DNA of 64,000 bases from Deltaproteobacteria bacterium (GCA_040223695.1 JAVKFU010000018.1:62001-126000); one strand, 5' to 3'. Shown: positions 25,746 to 35,525, counted from the first letter of the stretch. Made by a program: numbers and translations. The notes: a model not told the origin generated them from the letters alone.

Positions 25746-26474
25746 ATGTCTGCCGATAAGGAATCCGCGCATCTTGATTTAAGTGAGAAGGGAAGGGCCA
25801 AGGACGGCACTGCGCTGTCCTCGAACCGTCGTTTGTTCATGCAGCTTCTCGCGTTCGGCGGCTGCATGGACACAAAAAAGCTCGTTGAGAAGTTAGAACG
25901 GACGGAAATGGACGCCGCTCTCTACGCCGATATCAATGACCCTTACGGAGTTGGCCTCATCGCTATGAGCGAAGACCCCGATTTCTTTGTGAGCGAGCTA
26001 AGGAGCTTTCTCACGCAGAAGCCGTTTACGGACCTCACTCCCAAGCCGGAATACACCATGCTCGGCAGGACCTATTCATTCGGCTATGAGCCCGACCTCG
26101 ACAGGGTGCTTGTCGAGGGGCCGCGGGAACGGGTGCTTGACCCGGGTCTCCCCTGGGTAATATGGTATCCGTTAAGAAGAAACAAACAGTTCGAGACACT
26201 GCCCGAAGACGAGCAAAGGGCGGTGCTGGGCGAGCACGGAAAGCTCGGTTTTAAATTCGGAAGCGCGGGCTACGCAAAGGATATACGCCTTGCCTGTCAC
26301 GGCCTCGACAAGAACGACAACGATTTTGTAATAGGGATTCTCGGCAAGGAACTCCCCTCCATGTCCATACTCATTCAGACCATGCGCAAGACGAAACAGA
26401 CATCGATGTATCTTGAAAGCCTCGGGCCTTTTTTTGTCGGCAAGGTTTTATGGCAGGGTGAGTCCCGGGGTTAG
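25746..26474 (+). CDS. Chlorite dismutase-family (Cld/HemQ-like) heme protein
   Basis: The family includes coproheme decarboxylase (HemQ/ChdC), chlorite dismutase and uncharacterised heme proteins. AGGAGG 8 bases before ATG 25746 sets the start, giving 242 residues. Two ferredoxin-like halves are suggested. The C-terminal half has the pattern WVIWYPLRRNKQFETLPEDE, then GEHGKLG, then LACHGLDKNDNDFVIGIL and SLGPFFVGKVLW, as in Cld proteins. His185 in ACHGLD is the best candidate for the proximal heme ligand. No signal peptide, so cytoplasmic. No heme-synthesis gene is adjacent; it converges on hslU. Which activity it has cannot be decided from sequence alone. Confidence 0.72.
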   Translation: MSADKESAHLDLSEKGRAKDGTALSSNRRLFMQLLAFGGCMDTKKLVEKLERTEMDAALYADINDPYGVGLIAMSEDPDFFVSELRSFLTQKPFTDLTPKPEYTMLGRTYSFGYEPDLDRVLVEGPRERVLDPGLPWVIWYPLRRNKQFETLPEDEQRAVLGEHGKLGFKFGSAGYAKDIRLACHGLDKNDNDFVIGILGKELPSMSILIQTMRKTKQTSMYLESLGPFFVGKVLWQGESRG

Positions 26475-26512
26475 GGCCTTTACCCGGTTTAGTCTTTCAG
26501 GCGTAACGCTTT

Positions 26513-27853
26513 CTATAATATGTATCTGCTGAGGTCCCTGTCCTTTACTATATCGGCTATCTTTTCCCTCACGTATTTAGCGTCGATAACGATTTTCTCG
26601 TCCCCCATATCGGGCGCGTTAAAGGATATGTCGTCGAGCATCCTCTCCATGATAGTATGAAGCCTTCTCGCCCCTATGTTCTCCGTCGACTCGTTTACGT
26701 TCTGCGCTGTCTCGGCTATTTCCTGTATGGAGTCGTCCGAGAACTCAAGCTCTATGTTCTCTGTATTCAGCAGTTCCACGTACTGCTTGATGAGCGCGTT
26801 TTTGGGCTGAGTCAGGATATTTACAAAGTCCTCCGTCGTCAGGGGTTCGAGTTCCACCCTGATGGGGAACCTCCCCTGAAGCTCCGGTATCAGGTCTGAC
26901 GGTTTCGATACGTGGAAAGCTCCAGCGCCGATAAAAAGTATGTGGTCGGTTCTGACCATCCCGTGCTTCGTGTTAACTGTACATCCCTCTATTATAGGCA
27001 GCAGGTCCCTCTGAACACCTTCCCTCGATACGTCTGGCCCGGCAGAGCTTTCGCGTCCGGCGACCTTGTCGATTTCGTCTATGAATATAATCCCCGACTG
27101 CTCGACCCTTTCGATCGCGAGCTTTACCACGTTGTCCATGTCGATTAACTTCTGCGCCTCTTCCTGCATGAGCACTTCCATGGCTTCGGGTACTTTAACC
27201 TTTCTCTTTTTAGTCTTTTTCGGAAACAAATTCCCGAGCATGTCGGATATGTTTACGTCCATTTCCTCAAGCCCTGTAGGCGAGAAAACCTGTATAGGGA
27301 AGTTTCTCGATGTAACTTCTATGTCGACGAATCTATCGTCCAGCTTTCCCTCTCTGAGCAGCTTTCTCAGTTTCTCTCTTGTGTCGGTAGGGGTCTCGGC
27401 AGAAGGAGTCTCCCCCGGTGCAACCGGCGTAGACGGAAAGAGCAGGTCAAGCATTCTTTCTTCCGCGAGTTCCTCGGCTTTCGCTTTGACCGTCTCTTTT
27501 TCTTCATCAGTTATCATTTTAATGGCTATATCCGTAATATCCCGGATCATTGACTCGACGTCCCTCCCCACGTATCCGACCTCCGTGAATTTCGATGCCT
27601 CCACCTTGAGGAACGGCGCCTGCGCGAGTTTGGCGAGCCTCCGGGCTATCTCCGTTTTCCCGACGCCCGTAGGACCTATCATCAGGATGTTTTTAGGGGC
27701 TATTTCATCTTTGAGTTCGGGGGAAACGCGCTGGCGTCTCCAGCGGTTCCTCAGCGCAATGGAAACCGCCCTCTTAGCTTTATTCTGCCCGATAATATAT
27801 CTGTCGAGCTCCGATACTATCTCTCTTGGCGTAAAAAATGTCTCACTGCTCAT
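26513..27853 (-). CDS. hslU: HslU (ClpY) ATPase subunit of the HslVU protease
   Basis: HslU unfolds substrates and feeds them into Hsl[21 protein letters not shown] opens the protein. Walker A is [15 protein letters not shown], the pore loop [11 protein letters not shown], Walker [12 protein letters not shown], followed by [19 protein letters not shown]. The I-domain (roughly 110-240) and sensor 2 ([15 protein letters not shown]) are present, and the protein ends DLSRYIL as HslU does for docking into HslV. ATG 27853 overlaps the hslV stop by 11 bases with GAGGA upstream; TTG at 27862 is a weaker alternative. About 446 residues. Third gene of xerC-hslV-hslU. Confidence 0.97.
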   Translation of the reverse strand: MSSETFFTPREIVSELDRYIIGQNKAKRAVSIALRNRWRRQRVSPELKDEIAPKNILMIGPTGVGKTEIARRLAKLAQAPFLKVEASKFTEVGYVGRDVESMIRDITDIAIKMITDEEKETVKAKAEELAEERMLDLLFPSTPVAPGETPSAETPTDTREKLRKLLREGKLDDRFVDIEVTSRNFPIQVFSPTGLEEMDVNISDMLGNLFPKKTKKRKVKVPEAMEVLMQEEAQKLIDMDNVVKLAIERVEQSGIIFIDEIDKVAGRESSAGPDVSREGVQRDLLPIIEGCTVNTKHGMVRTDHILFIGAGAFHVSKPSDLIPELQGRFPIRVELEPLTTEDFVNILTQPKNALIKQYVELLNTENIELEFSDDSIQEIAETAQNVNESTENIGARRLHTIMERMLDDISFNAPDMGDEKIVIDAKYVREKIADIVKDRDLSRYIL

Positions 27854-28391
27854 TGGATTCAAGTTCCTCTACTGTAATTTTGTCATTAGTATAAATGCAA
27901 ATTTCCGACGCGATTTTTAGAGATTCCTCAGCAATTTCCCGGGCGCCCAACTGGGAATGATTTGAAAGCGCTTTTGCGGCCGCCTGTGCGTACGCGCCGC
28001 CTGATCCCACGGCTATCACGTTGTCGTCCGGCTCCAGCACGTCCCCGCTTCCGGAGATAAGAAACATGCTCTCCTTATCCGCTACCGCGAGCAGCGCTTC
28101 GAGTCTTCTCAGTATCCTGTCTGTCCTCCAGTCCCTCGCAAGCTCCACGGCGGCTCTTCTCAGATTGCCCCTGAACTCCTCCAGCTTTGCTTCGAACTTG
28201 TCAAACAGCGTCATGGCGTCGGCTGTGGCGCCAGCGAATCCCACCAGCACCTGGCCTTCGAAGATCTTTCTCACCTTTTTAGCGGAATGTTTTACAGCCG
28301 CGTTTCCGAGTGTAACCTGACCGTCCCCCGCCATAGCGACCTTTCCCCTGGCTTTGACGCATACTATTGTTGTTCCGTGAAAGTTTTCCAT
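27843..28391 (-). CDS. hslV: HslV (ClpQ) peptidase subunit
   Basis: HslV is the proteasome-like N-terminal-threonine peptidase of HslVU. The sequence [18 protein letters not shown] shows the catalytic threonine at residue 7 after a six-residue propeptide that must be removed. [40 protein letters not shown] and [18 protein letters not shown] are typical. 182 residues against about 176 in E. coli. Two bases separate it from xerC and its end overlaps hslU. Confidence 0.97.
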   Translation of the reverse strand: MENFHGTTIVCVKARGKVAMAGDGQVTLGNAAVKHSAKKVRKIFEGQVLVGFAGATADAMTLFDKFEAKLEEFRGNLRRAAVELARDWRTDRILRRLEALLAVADKESMFLISGSGDVLEPDDNVIAVGSGGAYAQAAAKALSNHSQLGAREIAEESLKIASEICIYTNDKITVEELESNEQ

Positions 28392-28393
28392 AT

Positions 28394-29290
28394 CTATGCT
28401 CTCGGATGAGTTTTGTCGTATATCTCCATTAATTTTTCGATAGAGGTATGAGTGTACCTCTGAGTCGTGGAGAGGCTTTTGTGGCCCAGCATCTCCTGTA
28501 TAGCTCTCAGGTCGGCCCCTCCCCCCAGCAGGTGTGTCGCGAACGTATGCCGAAGCACGTGAGGGCTCACGTTCTTGGGTATTCCCGCCTTCTTGGCGTA
28601 CTTCTTTATTATCCTGTCTATGCTCCTCACCGTAAGTCTGCCACCCCTTGCATTCACGAAAAGCCAGTCTCCCTTCGGATTCAGATCGAGCCTTCCCCGG
28701 AGGTATTTTTTCAGGGCATCAGCGGCTCTTGACCCCACGGGAACCATTCTCTCTTTATTCCCTTTGCCTAACACCTTTACCGTGAGGTTGTCCAAGTCCA
28801 GATTGTTTAAATCTACGCCGACAAGCTCGCTTACCCTGAGCCCACTCGAGTAGAGTAATTCGAGTATTGCGCTGTCCCGGTCTTCGAGCACCCCGCCGCC
28901 GCCCGGCTTTTCAAGGAGTTTTATCACTTCATCTACCGTGAGAAAGGTCGGAAGCCTTTTTTCCCCCCGGGGCGTCGGAACGAGCTTCGCAAGGTTATTT
29001 TTTATAACTCCGTTCTTCATTAAGAACTCGAAAAACGTCCTTACGGAAGCCAGCTTCCGTGAAATAGAGGTCTTGTGATTTCTTGTATAGAGGCTGCCTA
29101 TAAACGCCCTCACGTGGCTCTCGTCCAGGAGCGCCATGTCAGGGGTTCCCTCATCTTCCGGTATTAGTTGTTTTACCCTTATTACGCCGAAGAACTCTTT
29201 GATGTCGGTAAGGTAGGCCTTCACGGTGTGATTCGAATAGTTTCTCTCGGAAGTTAAGTAATCCTTGAAGCTTTGAATGTATCGGTCCAT
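28394..29290 (-). CDS. xerC: Tyrosine recombinase XerC
   Basis: XerC, with XerD, resolves chromosome dimers at dif. The SAM-like N-terminal core-binding domain (about 1-95, [20 protein letters not shown]) precedes the catalytic domain. The catalytic residues are Arg in [11 protein letters not shown], Lys in [39 protein letters not shown] and its tyrosine. 298 residues. The order xerC-hslV-hslU is a known conserved neighbourhood, which favours the housekeeping enzyme over a phage or integron integrase. A dif site was not recognised in the window. A possible promoter lies at 29306-29333. Confidence 0.92.
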   Translation of the reverse strand: MDRYIQSFKDYLTSERNYSNHTVKAYLTDIKEFFGVIRVKQLIPEDEGTPDMALLDESHVRAFIGSLYTRNHKTSISRKLASVRTFFEFLMKNGVIKNNLAKLVPTPRGEKRLPTFLTVDEVIKLLEKPGGGGVLEDRDSAILELLYSSGLRVSELVGVDLNNLDLDNLTVKVLGKGNKERMVPVGSRAADALKKYLRGRLDLNPKGDWLFVNARGGRLTVRSIDRIIKKYAKKAGIPKNVSPHVLRHTFATHLLGGGADLRAIQEMLGHKSLSTTQRYTHTSIEKLMEIYDKTHPRA

Positions 29291-29305
29291 GACTTTATTC
29301 TTATT

Positions 29306-29333
29306 AATATAAACACCGCTCTGTGTCTTTCAA
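29306..29333 (-). promoter_or_regulatory. Possible promoter of xerC-hslV-hslU
   Basis: Minus strand: TTGAAA (29333-29328), 16 bases, TATATT (29311-29306). The xerC ATG starts 15 bases beyond the -10, so the leader would be about 8 bases and has no SD. Confidence 0.35.
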
Positions 29334-29443
29334 TGGATTAAAATTATTATCCCAGGAATAAGGAAAATCTGTTTAAGTCGGTAAGATTCCGAATGAGCCG
29401 GTCAATATTAATATGTCAGGGCAGCCGGGCCGATATTCGAATT

Positions 29444-31882
29444 TTAATTCTTTGAATTTTCAAAGCCTCTGTAATCTTCGGTTAATTCATCGTAAAAGAG
29501 GCCCGAGAGCTGAACTCTTTTTGCGCCTATGTATCTGCTTCTATAATAACGCTTGTTGATATTATCTATTGTGACCATCTTAGACGCGGAAGAGGCGTGG
29601 ATGAATTCTTCGTTTCCCAGATAGATGCCGACATGCGACGGGTATTTCGCATACGTCTGGAAAAATACCAGATCTCCGGAATCGAGCTGGCTCCTTTCCA
29701 CTCTGGCCCCAGCCCTGTAGTAAATATCCCTTGCGGTTCTGGGCAGTTCGACATTGAACCGGCTGAATATTTTCTTCACATAGCCGGAACAGTCTATACC
29801 GGTCGTGAAGTCATAACCGCCGAATTTATAAGGCGCGCCCAGATATTTCTTGGCTACCTGTATTATGCTTTCCTTTGAGAATCTGCCGTTTTTAACCCCC
29901 GAATCATCTACCTTGTGATGTCCGTTGGTATTGTTGAGAGCCTTTTCCGATACGGCTACATACTTTGTCGCCTGTTTGTTGTGTCCGGGTATGTAGAGCA
30001 CCTGATTTACTCTGATTATATTGCCTTTAATATTATTTTCTCTCTTAAGCTCTTTCACGGATACACCGTGCCGTTTTGCTATGGCCCCCAGCGTGTCACC
30101 CCTCTTGACCACGTACTCACTTTTTACGGCAGGCGTTTTAGCTATAACGGTGTTTGTTGCCGCACCGCCGGAATCGGTTGAATAGATTCCGGGGATGTTC
30201 AGTTTCATGCCGACCCATACTTTATCGCTAGTGAGACCGTTTGCCGATTTCAGCTCTTTTACCGAGACGCCGAATCTGCTCCCGATTTTACCCAGAGTGT
30301 CTCCCGCAGCAACAGTATATTTGGAGGTTGTGACCTTTTCCTGCGGGACCGGTATGAGAAGTACGTCGCCCGCGTTGATCGTATCGTTTTTTAAAGCGCT
30401 TGTCTTTTTTAATTCGCTGACAGTCACGCCGAATCCGCTTGCTATTCCGCTCAGTGTATCTCCACTCTTCACCACATATCTCTTTTTGATGTATATATCG
30501 CTAACCTGAGAAGGGTCTTTTTCCCGGACTACAATCGCTATCTTTTCTTCAGAACCGGGGACTCTCAAAACCTGCCCAATTCTGAGTGTGCTGTTCTGTA
30601 GTCCGTTCAGGTTTTTCAGCTCCCTCTGGGATATCCCGAATTTAATAGCCAGGTGCCCCAGCGTATCGCCTTTCTTAACAGTGTACTTGTCTGTAAGTTG
30701 TGAGTTTGATACGGTCTCTACTTTCTCTTCCGCTCCAGCCGTTACGGTCCGAGCGGTTCCGGAGGTATTTAGAATCAGCTTTTGACCGATTCTTATATTG
30801 TTTGTTTTCAGGTTATTTCTATTTTTTATCTCATTTACCGAAACTCCGAACTTCCGTGATAAATCATGGAGATTATCGCCCCTTTTTACGGTGTATTCGG
30901 CGGGAATGGATGATACGGGTATTTTCGGGGTTTTTGCTGATTTCCCCTCATCGGTTTTTGTTTTTTGATCTTCCCTGTCGGCAAGCGCGCTCTCCGGGGT
31001 TACGTCCCGGGATACGGCGCCGGGTACGGCAAGTTTCTGTCCGATCTGAAGCACCTTGCCGTCGAGGTTATTAAGCTTTATCAATTCTTTAGTGCTGACG
31101 CCCAGTTTTTCGGCAATCTCGCCCGGGGTGTCGCCCTTGCGTACGGTATATACGGCGGGCACTGAACGAGTTTCTACCGACCTTTCAGTAGGCTCGGACT
31201 GTTTTTTGTCCTTGGTTGACGGTTTACCGGACGCGACTCCCGGGTCCGGGATTTTTTTATCTTCGGGGCTGAGACCCGGAACCCTGAGTACCTGCCCTAT
31301 CCGCAGGTTTCTGCTTTCGATCCCGTTTAACTTTATTAATTCTCTGGTGCTGACGCCCAGTTTCTCGGCAATCTCGCCCGGTGTATCCCCTTTACGGACA
31401 GTGTATCTGCCGTTAGGCGCGTTTGTTTCAGGCGTACCGGATTTTGCCGTGCTTTCGTTTGACTGAGCAGGCTTTCCCTCTTTGGCAAGGGATTTGATTT
31501 TGAGGACCTGACCGATCTGTAAACTATCGCTTTTCAAGCCGTTTAATTTTTTTATTTCACGGCTTGTAGTGCTGAACTTTACCGCGATATGCCCGAGCGT
31601 ATCGCCCTTCTTGACCACGTATTCATTATTATTGCTTATACTGCCTGTATTAGTAGTTTTACTGCCTGGACCTTTTGCTTCGGGAATTTCTAATACGTTA
31701 CCGATGTCTAATCTATTGCTTGTTAAGTGGTTTGACTTTTTTAAATCTTCGACTGATACTCCGAATTTTCTGGATAAATCGTAAAGGTTATCTCCTTTTT
31801 GCACGACATATTTTGTTGCCGCCAGAGCTGTTGCCGGAAGGAGAATTGCAATGAGTATTACAAGGGAACGCCTAATTACCAT
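29444..31882 (-). CDS. Nine-LysM NlpC/P60 cell-wall hydrolase
   Basis: An exported peptidoglycan endopeptidase of 812 residues. A signal peptide (MVIRRSLVILIAILLPATAL) is followed by nine LysM repeats of about 45 residues, each beginning like YVVKKGDTL and ending like IGQVLRVPG. They are joined by Ser/Thr/Lys-rich linkers of variable length. The C-terminal NlpC/P60 domain (last 145 residues or so) has catalytic Cys in TGIDCSGYV, His in SHVGIYLG and a third polar residue in EFIHASS. LysM binds glycan chains; NlpC/P60 enzymes cut D-Glu-diaminopimelate bonds. Nine repeats is many for this architecture. SD AGGAGGT is well placed before ATG 31882. Promoter at 32008-32037. Confidence 0.92.
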   Translation of the reverse strand: MVIRRSLVILIAILLPATALAATKYVVQKGDNLYDLSRKFGVSVEDLKKSNHLTSNRLDIGNVLEIPEAKGPGSKTTNTGSISNNNEYVVKKGDTLGHIAVKFSTTSREIKKLNGLKSDSLQIGQVLKIKSLAKEGKPAQSNESTAKSGTPETNAPNGRYTVRKGDTPGEIAEKLGVSTRELIKLNGIESRNLRIGQVLRVPGLSPEDKKIPDPGVASGKPSTKDKKQSEPTERSVETRSVPAVYTVRKGDTPGEIAEKLGVSTKELIKLNNLDGKVLQIGQKLAVPGAVSRDVTPESALADREDQKTKTDEGKSAKTPKIPVSSIPAEYTVKRGDNLHDLSRKFGVSVNEIKNRNNLKTNNIRIGQKLILNTSGTARTVTAGAEEKVETVSNSQLTDKYTVKKGDTLGHLAIKFGISQRELKNLNGLQNSTLRIGQVLRVPGSEEKIAIVVREKDPSQVSDIYIKKRYVVKSGDTLSGIASGFGVTVSELKKTSALKNDTINAGDVLLIPVPQEKVTTSKYTVAAGDTLGKIGSRFGVSVKELKSANGLTSDKVWVGMKLNIPGIYSTDSGGAATNTVIAKTPAVKSEYVVKRGDTLGAIAKRHGVSVKELKRENNIKGNIIRVNQVLYIPGHNKQATKYVAVSEKALNNTNGHHKVDDSGVKNGRFSKESIIQVAKKYLGAPYKFGGYDFTTGIDCSGYVKKIFSRFNVELPRTARDIYYRAGARVERSQLDSGDLVFFQTYAKYPSHVGIYLGNEEFIHASSASKMVTIDNINKRYYRSRYIGAKRVQLSGLFYDELTEDYRGFENSKN

Positions 31883-32007
31883 ACCTATACCTCCTGCAGA
31901 GACAAATTCTGTAATTATTCCTTTGCCGGATTAACTCCGGATACTCGGGCAAGCCTCTTAAATCGGATTTTCAAAGAACTAAGTAAATTACTTAAATATT
32001 GGGACAG

Positions 32008-32037
32008 ATTATACACGATAAATTTCGGATATGTAAA
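32008..32037 (-). promoter_or_regulatory. Promoter of the LysM-NlpC/P60 gene
   Basis: Minus strand: TTTACA (32037-32032), 18 bases, TATAAT (32013-32008). Predicted leader of about 120 bases ending in AGGAGGT. Confidence 0.58.
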
Positions 32038-32114
32038 TGGAATTATACAAAATCGGCTAATTTTCCGGCGGGGCTTCAAAAACAATTTTTGCCTTTAATT
32101 CTTAAGCAAATTTC

Positions 32115-32441
32115 CTATTGGTTGAGGATCGGATTATTTTTAATCAGCCATTCACGGAGCGGGAGCCCCAGGAAGTGCATAATATTTATCGAGCCGTCCT
32201 CGTCCCTTTCCCTTATCAATATCTGTCTAATCAGACGTGAAGCTATTTTTTCCAAATCCTCCGGGTTCAAGCCACCCGTGTCGATAATTTCCGTAAACCT
32301 CAAAGTAATAACCCCCATTTTCGGCACGCTGAACTCCGCATCCCCGGAGTACTCGATGTTGAATGTAACATCGGAATTTCCGGAGTTGTCAGCGGGAATA
32401 TCTGTTATTCCAACTATTCGGATGTAGTCGAGTGTAGGCAA
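32115..32441 (-). CDS. Hypothetical protein
   Basis: Unrecognised. 108 residues from TTG 32441, which has CGGAG about six bases upstream. No signal peptide, membrane helix or cysteine is visible. The first half alternates hydrophobic and polar residues as in beta strands (DVTFNIEYSGDAEFSVPKMG, VITLRFTEI). The second half is helical (NPEDLEKIASRLIRQILIRE) and ends with PLREWLIKNNPILNQ. It lies between the LysM gene promoter and another small unknown gene on the same strand (82 bases away); the two may be cotranscribed. Codon use and SD suggest a real gene, but no function can be given. Confidence 0.55.
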   Translation of the reverse strand: MPTLDYIRIVGITDIPADNSGNSDVTFNIEYSGDAEFSVPKMGVITLRFTEIIDTGGLNPEDLEKIASRLIRQILIRERDEDGSINIMHFLGLPLREWLIKNNPILNQ

Positions 32442-32523
32442 ATCCCGCTCCGTTTATCAAGTTATTTATCGCCTGAAGTGGCCGCTTGACTGACATACCG
32501 GGCCGACTGCTTCAATCAGCAAG

Positions 32524-32769
32524 TTAATCGATAATGTTCGTGCATACGTAGAGAAACTCTTCCCCAAGCTCCCAGTTGAGCGTCATTATCTGGATTTCGC
32601 CCCTGTCGGATAGCTCGCGCAGCGATTCCACGACCTCGATTTTGGTTTGATCGTGGTTGAGATCCGGATTGGATTCCATGATCGCCCGTGTCAGTTTGTC
32701 GGTGTTTGAGTTGCCCTGACCGGCGCCCCCGCATAGAATTTTGAGAATCTTTTCTCCAAGATCATTCAT
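32524..32769 (-). CDS. Small hypothetical protein
   Basis: Unrecognised. The frame is open to 32970, but the upstream part has no SD and runs across a promoter and the start of the divergent glycosyltransferase gene. ATG 32769, with AAGG ten bases before, is preferred and gives 81 residues. The protein looks like a small winged-helix or helical fold: GEKILKILCGGAGQG, KLTRAIMESNPDL, KIEVVESLRELSDRGEIQIM. The helix-turn-helix-wing pattern is only an impression. A promoter is suggested at 32865-32893. It stands between the cell-wall hydrolase region and the glycan cluster. Confidence 0.5.
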   Translation of the reverse strand: MNDLGEKILKILCGGAGQGNSNTDKLTRAIMESNPDLNHDQTKIEVVESLRELSDRGEIQIMTLNWELGEEFLYVCTNIID

Positions 32770-32864
32770 CGAATTGCAGCCTTGATTGTACAGTTTAACG
32801 GACAAGCTCGTTTCATACTTTCCCAACCCGGTTTCCCGGTATCTTATCTTAAAATCTATTACGA

Positions 32865-32893
32865 AATATAGTGTATTATAGAGTAAAGCGCAA
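32865..32893 (-). promoter_or_regulatory. Possible promoter of the small gene at 32524-32769
   Basis: Minus strand: TTGCGC (32893-32888), 17 bases, TATATT (32870-32865). Predicted leader about 90 bases. Confidence 0.42.
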
Positions 32894-32950
32894 TACTGCC
32901 TGTCTCGGATTCTGACGTGCCCGATCGTTTGGCGGTGAATAATACGGCTG

Positions 32951-34144
32951 ATGAAAGTCTTAATATACACTCATGAATTTCCGCCCTTTCTGGGAGGGCT
33001 CGCGACGACAAGCTATAAGCTTGCAAAGGGAATTTCCGTGTCCGGCGCCGATGTCGCCGTGCTCGCGCCCGGCTACGGTGCGGGCGACAGACTTGCGGAT
33101 GCTGAGCTTGAGCGCAGGGTCATCAGGATACCCGGACTTGGCGGGAAATGGGTGAAGGCGCTGCCGCTCTTCGATATCATCCTGGGCTGGCTCTATCTCT
33201 GTGTAACAATACTCCGCGGGAAACCGGATATAGTCCTTTTTATAACCGAGGAGGCTGAAGCGGCGGGCGGGCTATTGCCTTATTTTCCCTTTAAGCCGGT
33301 CGTCCGCGTTGCGGGTTCGGGTATTACAACATGTTTTTACGGAAACAGGTTCTTTAAAAAAATCATGCGTTTTCCTATGAAGAGGCTTTACGACCGTTCC
33401 CGGCTGATTATCGCGGTGAGTAAAAATACCGGTGAGCTTCTCGAAAGCGTTGGGGTGCCGGGCGGGAGAATAAAGGTCATCTACAACGGGGTGGAAGAGG
33501 AAATGCTCACCAGAAAGCCCCACAGGGAAAAGCTCTCCGGAATGAGAAAGAGATACGGCATACATGACGACACAAAAGTTCTTCTCACGGTGGCGAGGGT
33601 GCTTCCCAGAAAGGGCCAGGACACTGTCATAAGAGCTCTGCCCACGGTCCTCGAGGAGTTTCCGAATACGGTATATATAATCGTTGGCGAGGGCAGGTAC
33701 AGGGAACAATTCAGGGAGCTTGCGATTGACACCGGGGTTGGTGGCAGGGTTATTTTCACCGGCGGGGTGAGGCATGAGGAGATTATGGATTACATCGATC
33801 TATGCGACATCTTTGTCATGCCCAACAGGTACTGGAACAATAAAATCGAAGGGCTTCCCAATGCCCTCATAGAGGCGAGCGCAAGGGGGAAGCCGGTAAT
33901 AGCCGGAAGTCACGGGGGCTCGGTCGAGGCCGTTCGGAGCGGCGTGACGGGATTGCTCGCGGACCCGGAAAGCGCAAGCAATGTCGCCGAAGCGGTGCTC
34001 GCTCTACTAAGAGACCCGGAGAAAGCCCGCCTCATGGGCGAGAACGGAAGGCAATCGGTCGAGGAATTTCATACAGTGACAGGGATGATAAATAATTATC
34101 TCAGCGCTATAAAAACTGTCTATAATAACGACGGAAATGCTTGA
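32951..34144 (+). CDS. Glycosyltransferase family 4 (GT-B fold)
   Basis: A cytoplasmic retaining glycosyltransferase of 397 residues that probably adds a sugar to a lipid-linked surface glycan. The N-terminal GT-B domain has the nucleotide-sugar loop EFPPFLGGLATTSYKLAKG. The C-terminal domain has LLTVARVLPRKGQDTVIRAL, VYIIVGEGRYREQF, and the E-x7-E region EGLPNALIEASARGKPVIAG with GVTGLLADP. These are hallmarks of GT4. The donor and acceptor cannot be deduced. The flippase gene starts 16 bases downstream, so the two form an operon. The ATG has only a weak GGTGA-type SD. Confidence 0.88.
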   Translation: MKVLIYTHEFPPFLGGLATTSYKLAKGISVSGADVAVLAPGYGAGDRLADAELERRVIRIPGLGGKWVKALPLFDIILGWLYLCVTILRGKPDIVLFITEEAEAAGGLLPYFPFKPVVRVAGSGITTCFYGNRFFKKIMRFPMKRLYDRSRLIIAVSKNTGELLESVGVPGGRIKVIYNGVEEEMLTRKPHREKLSGMRKRYGIHDDTKVLLTVARVLPRKGQDTVIRALPTVLEEFPNTVYIIVGEGRYREQFRELAIDTGVGGRVIFTGGVRHEEIMDYIDLCDIFVMPNRYWNNKIEGLPNALIEASARGKPVIAGSHGGSVEAVRSGVTGLLADPESASNVAEAVLALLRDPEKARLMGENGRQSVEEFHTVTGMINNYLSAIKTVYNNDGNA

Positions 34145-34160
34145 GTTGTGACGGAATCAC

Positions 34161-35477
34161 ATGCCCGATTCGAATAATCTCCAGAGAAAACTTTTTTTAA
34201 ACGCCTCCTGGCTCTTTAGCGGTAAGTTCGTATCAGGGGTTTCGGGCGCGCTTCAGACGGTGCTCCTGGCAAGGATTCTCGGGGTCACCGATTACGGGCT
34301 CTTTCAGCTGGTTATCGCCTATATCGCGATTATGAATCAGTTCTTCGACGTCAGAGTTTGGGAAACGGCGATCAAGTACATCGGTACTTACTGGGGAAAT
34401 AATGAAATAGATAAAACCCTGTCCATGATAAAACTGTCCTATCTTCTCGATGTGGCGAGCGGCGCGTTTTCATTCGTAATCGCCATAGTTACGGCAAAAC
34501 TCATCAGCACGTATATAATTCATTCTCCCGATGCGTACATATACATCTGGATTTATGCTCTGAGCCTCTTCATCGAGACCGCGAAACTCACATCAGACGC
34601 CATATTGAGAGTGTTCGACAAGTTCAAAAAGATAGCTTTATTAAATACCGTAGAGAGCATTATAAAACTTCTTTTAGTAGCCGTTTTTCTATTTGCGGGA
34701 TATGGAATAAAGGGGGCGCTGTACGCTTTTGTACTTTCTAATTTTATAGCGTTTGCGCTAAGAATGTGGGTCGTGATCAGGACTCTTTACGAGAAGAATC
34801 TCGGGAACTGGCTGGGGGCGGATATATTTTTAATAAAGGGTCAGTGGAAAGAGATTGCCTGGTTTCTCGGAAACACGAGCTTTATGGCGACGCTCAAAAC
34901 CGGTAATGACAAGTATCTGGGAATGATGATTCTCGGATTTTTTGCCGGAAAGGAAGCGGTCGCTTTTTACAGAATAGCGAATTCGGTCGCGACGATTGTG
35001 AACCGCGTGGTCGATACCCTCTATGAGGCTATTTTCCCCGAGTTGATTAAATTTACGAGCTCAAGCTCCTTAGGTCAGTTCAGGAAATTTATAAAAGAGT
35101 CCACAAAAAACCTCCTGAAGCTAATAATCCCTGTGACGGTAATAATTATAGCGCTTGCCGAACCTATAGTGAGATACGCGTTCGGGTCTGATTACCTTCC
35201 GGCGGTAAACGCCCTCAGAATACTCGCTCTGGGAGTGCTGATCGCAAGATATACGTACTGGATCAACCCGGCGCTCCTTGCGTTGGGGAGACCCGGCGTC
35301 AGAACCCTGTTCTACGTGGTTACAACCGCCGCTTATCTTGCGCTTATGCTGATTCTGGTTCCCCCGTACTCGTATATCGGCGCGGCTTTCGCCTTTCTCG
35401 GGTTTGCCGTAATCAAATCGGGGCTCTCTTTTGCCGTATTCGGGAAATTGATGAGAAAGGCTGAAAAAGGGGGCTAG
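34161..35477 (+). CDS. Wzx-type polysaccharide flippase (MOP superfamily)
   Basis: A 438-residue integral membrane protein of the oligosaccharidyl-lipid flippase group, which moves lipid-linked glycans across the inner membrane. Eleven to twelve hydrophobic segments are visible. The N-terminal signature reads NASWLFSGKFVSGVSGALQT, then LARILGVTDYGLFQLVIAYI, as in Polysacc_synt proteins; the second half repeats a similar layout after GNDKYLGMMILGFFAG. The SD-like CGGA is six bases before the ATG. It follows the GT4 gene and is convergent with a SGNH hydrolase gene, so a small surface-glycan cluster is likely. No Wzy polymerase is seen here. Confidence 0.87.
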   Translation: MPDSNNLQRKLFLNASWLFSGKFVSGVSGALQTVLLARILGVTDYGLFQLVIAYIAIMNQFFDVRVWETAIKYIGTYWGNNEIDKTLSMIKLSYLLDVASGAFSFVIAIVTAKLISTYIIHSPDAYIYIWIYALSLFIETAKLTSDAILRVFDKFKKIALLNTVESIIKLLLVAVFLFAGYGIKGALYAFVLSNFIAFALRMWVVIRTLYEKNLGNWLGADIFLIKGQWKEIAWFLGNTSFMATLKTGNDKYLGMMILGFFAGKEAVAFYRIANSVATIVNRVVDTLYEAIFPELIKFTSSSSLGQFRKFIKESTKNLLKLIIPVTVIIIALAEPIVRYAFGSDYLPAVNALRILALGVLIARYTYWINPALLALGRPGVRTLFYVVTTAAYLALMLILVPPYSYIGAAFAFLGFAVIKSGLSFAVFGKLMRKAEKGG

Positions 35478-35525
35478 GAGACCTGCGCCTCTCACGCTTA
35501 TAGCCCAAAAGCCTGCTGGCTTCGT

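Noticed and set aside
27066-27920. 284-codon Ser-rich open frame on the plus strand
   Set aside because: Antisense to hslU/hslV; Ser-rich shadow typical of the complementary strand.
28394-29290. Tyrosine recombinase as a mobile-element integrase
   Set aside because: It lies directly before hslV-hslU, a conserved housekeeping neighbourhood, and no attachment site or cargo is present.
32770-32970. N-terminal extension of the small protein at 32524
   Set aside because: Overlaps a likely promoter and the start of the divergent glycosyltransferase; no SD; ATG 32769 preferred.
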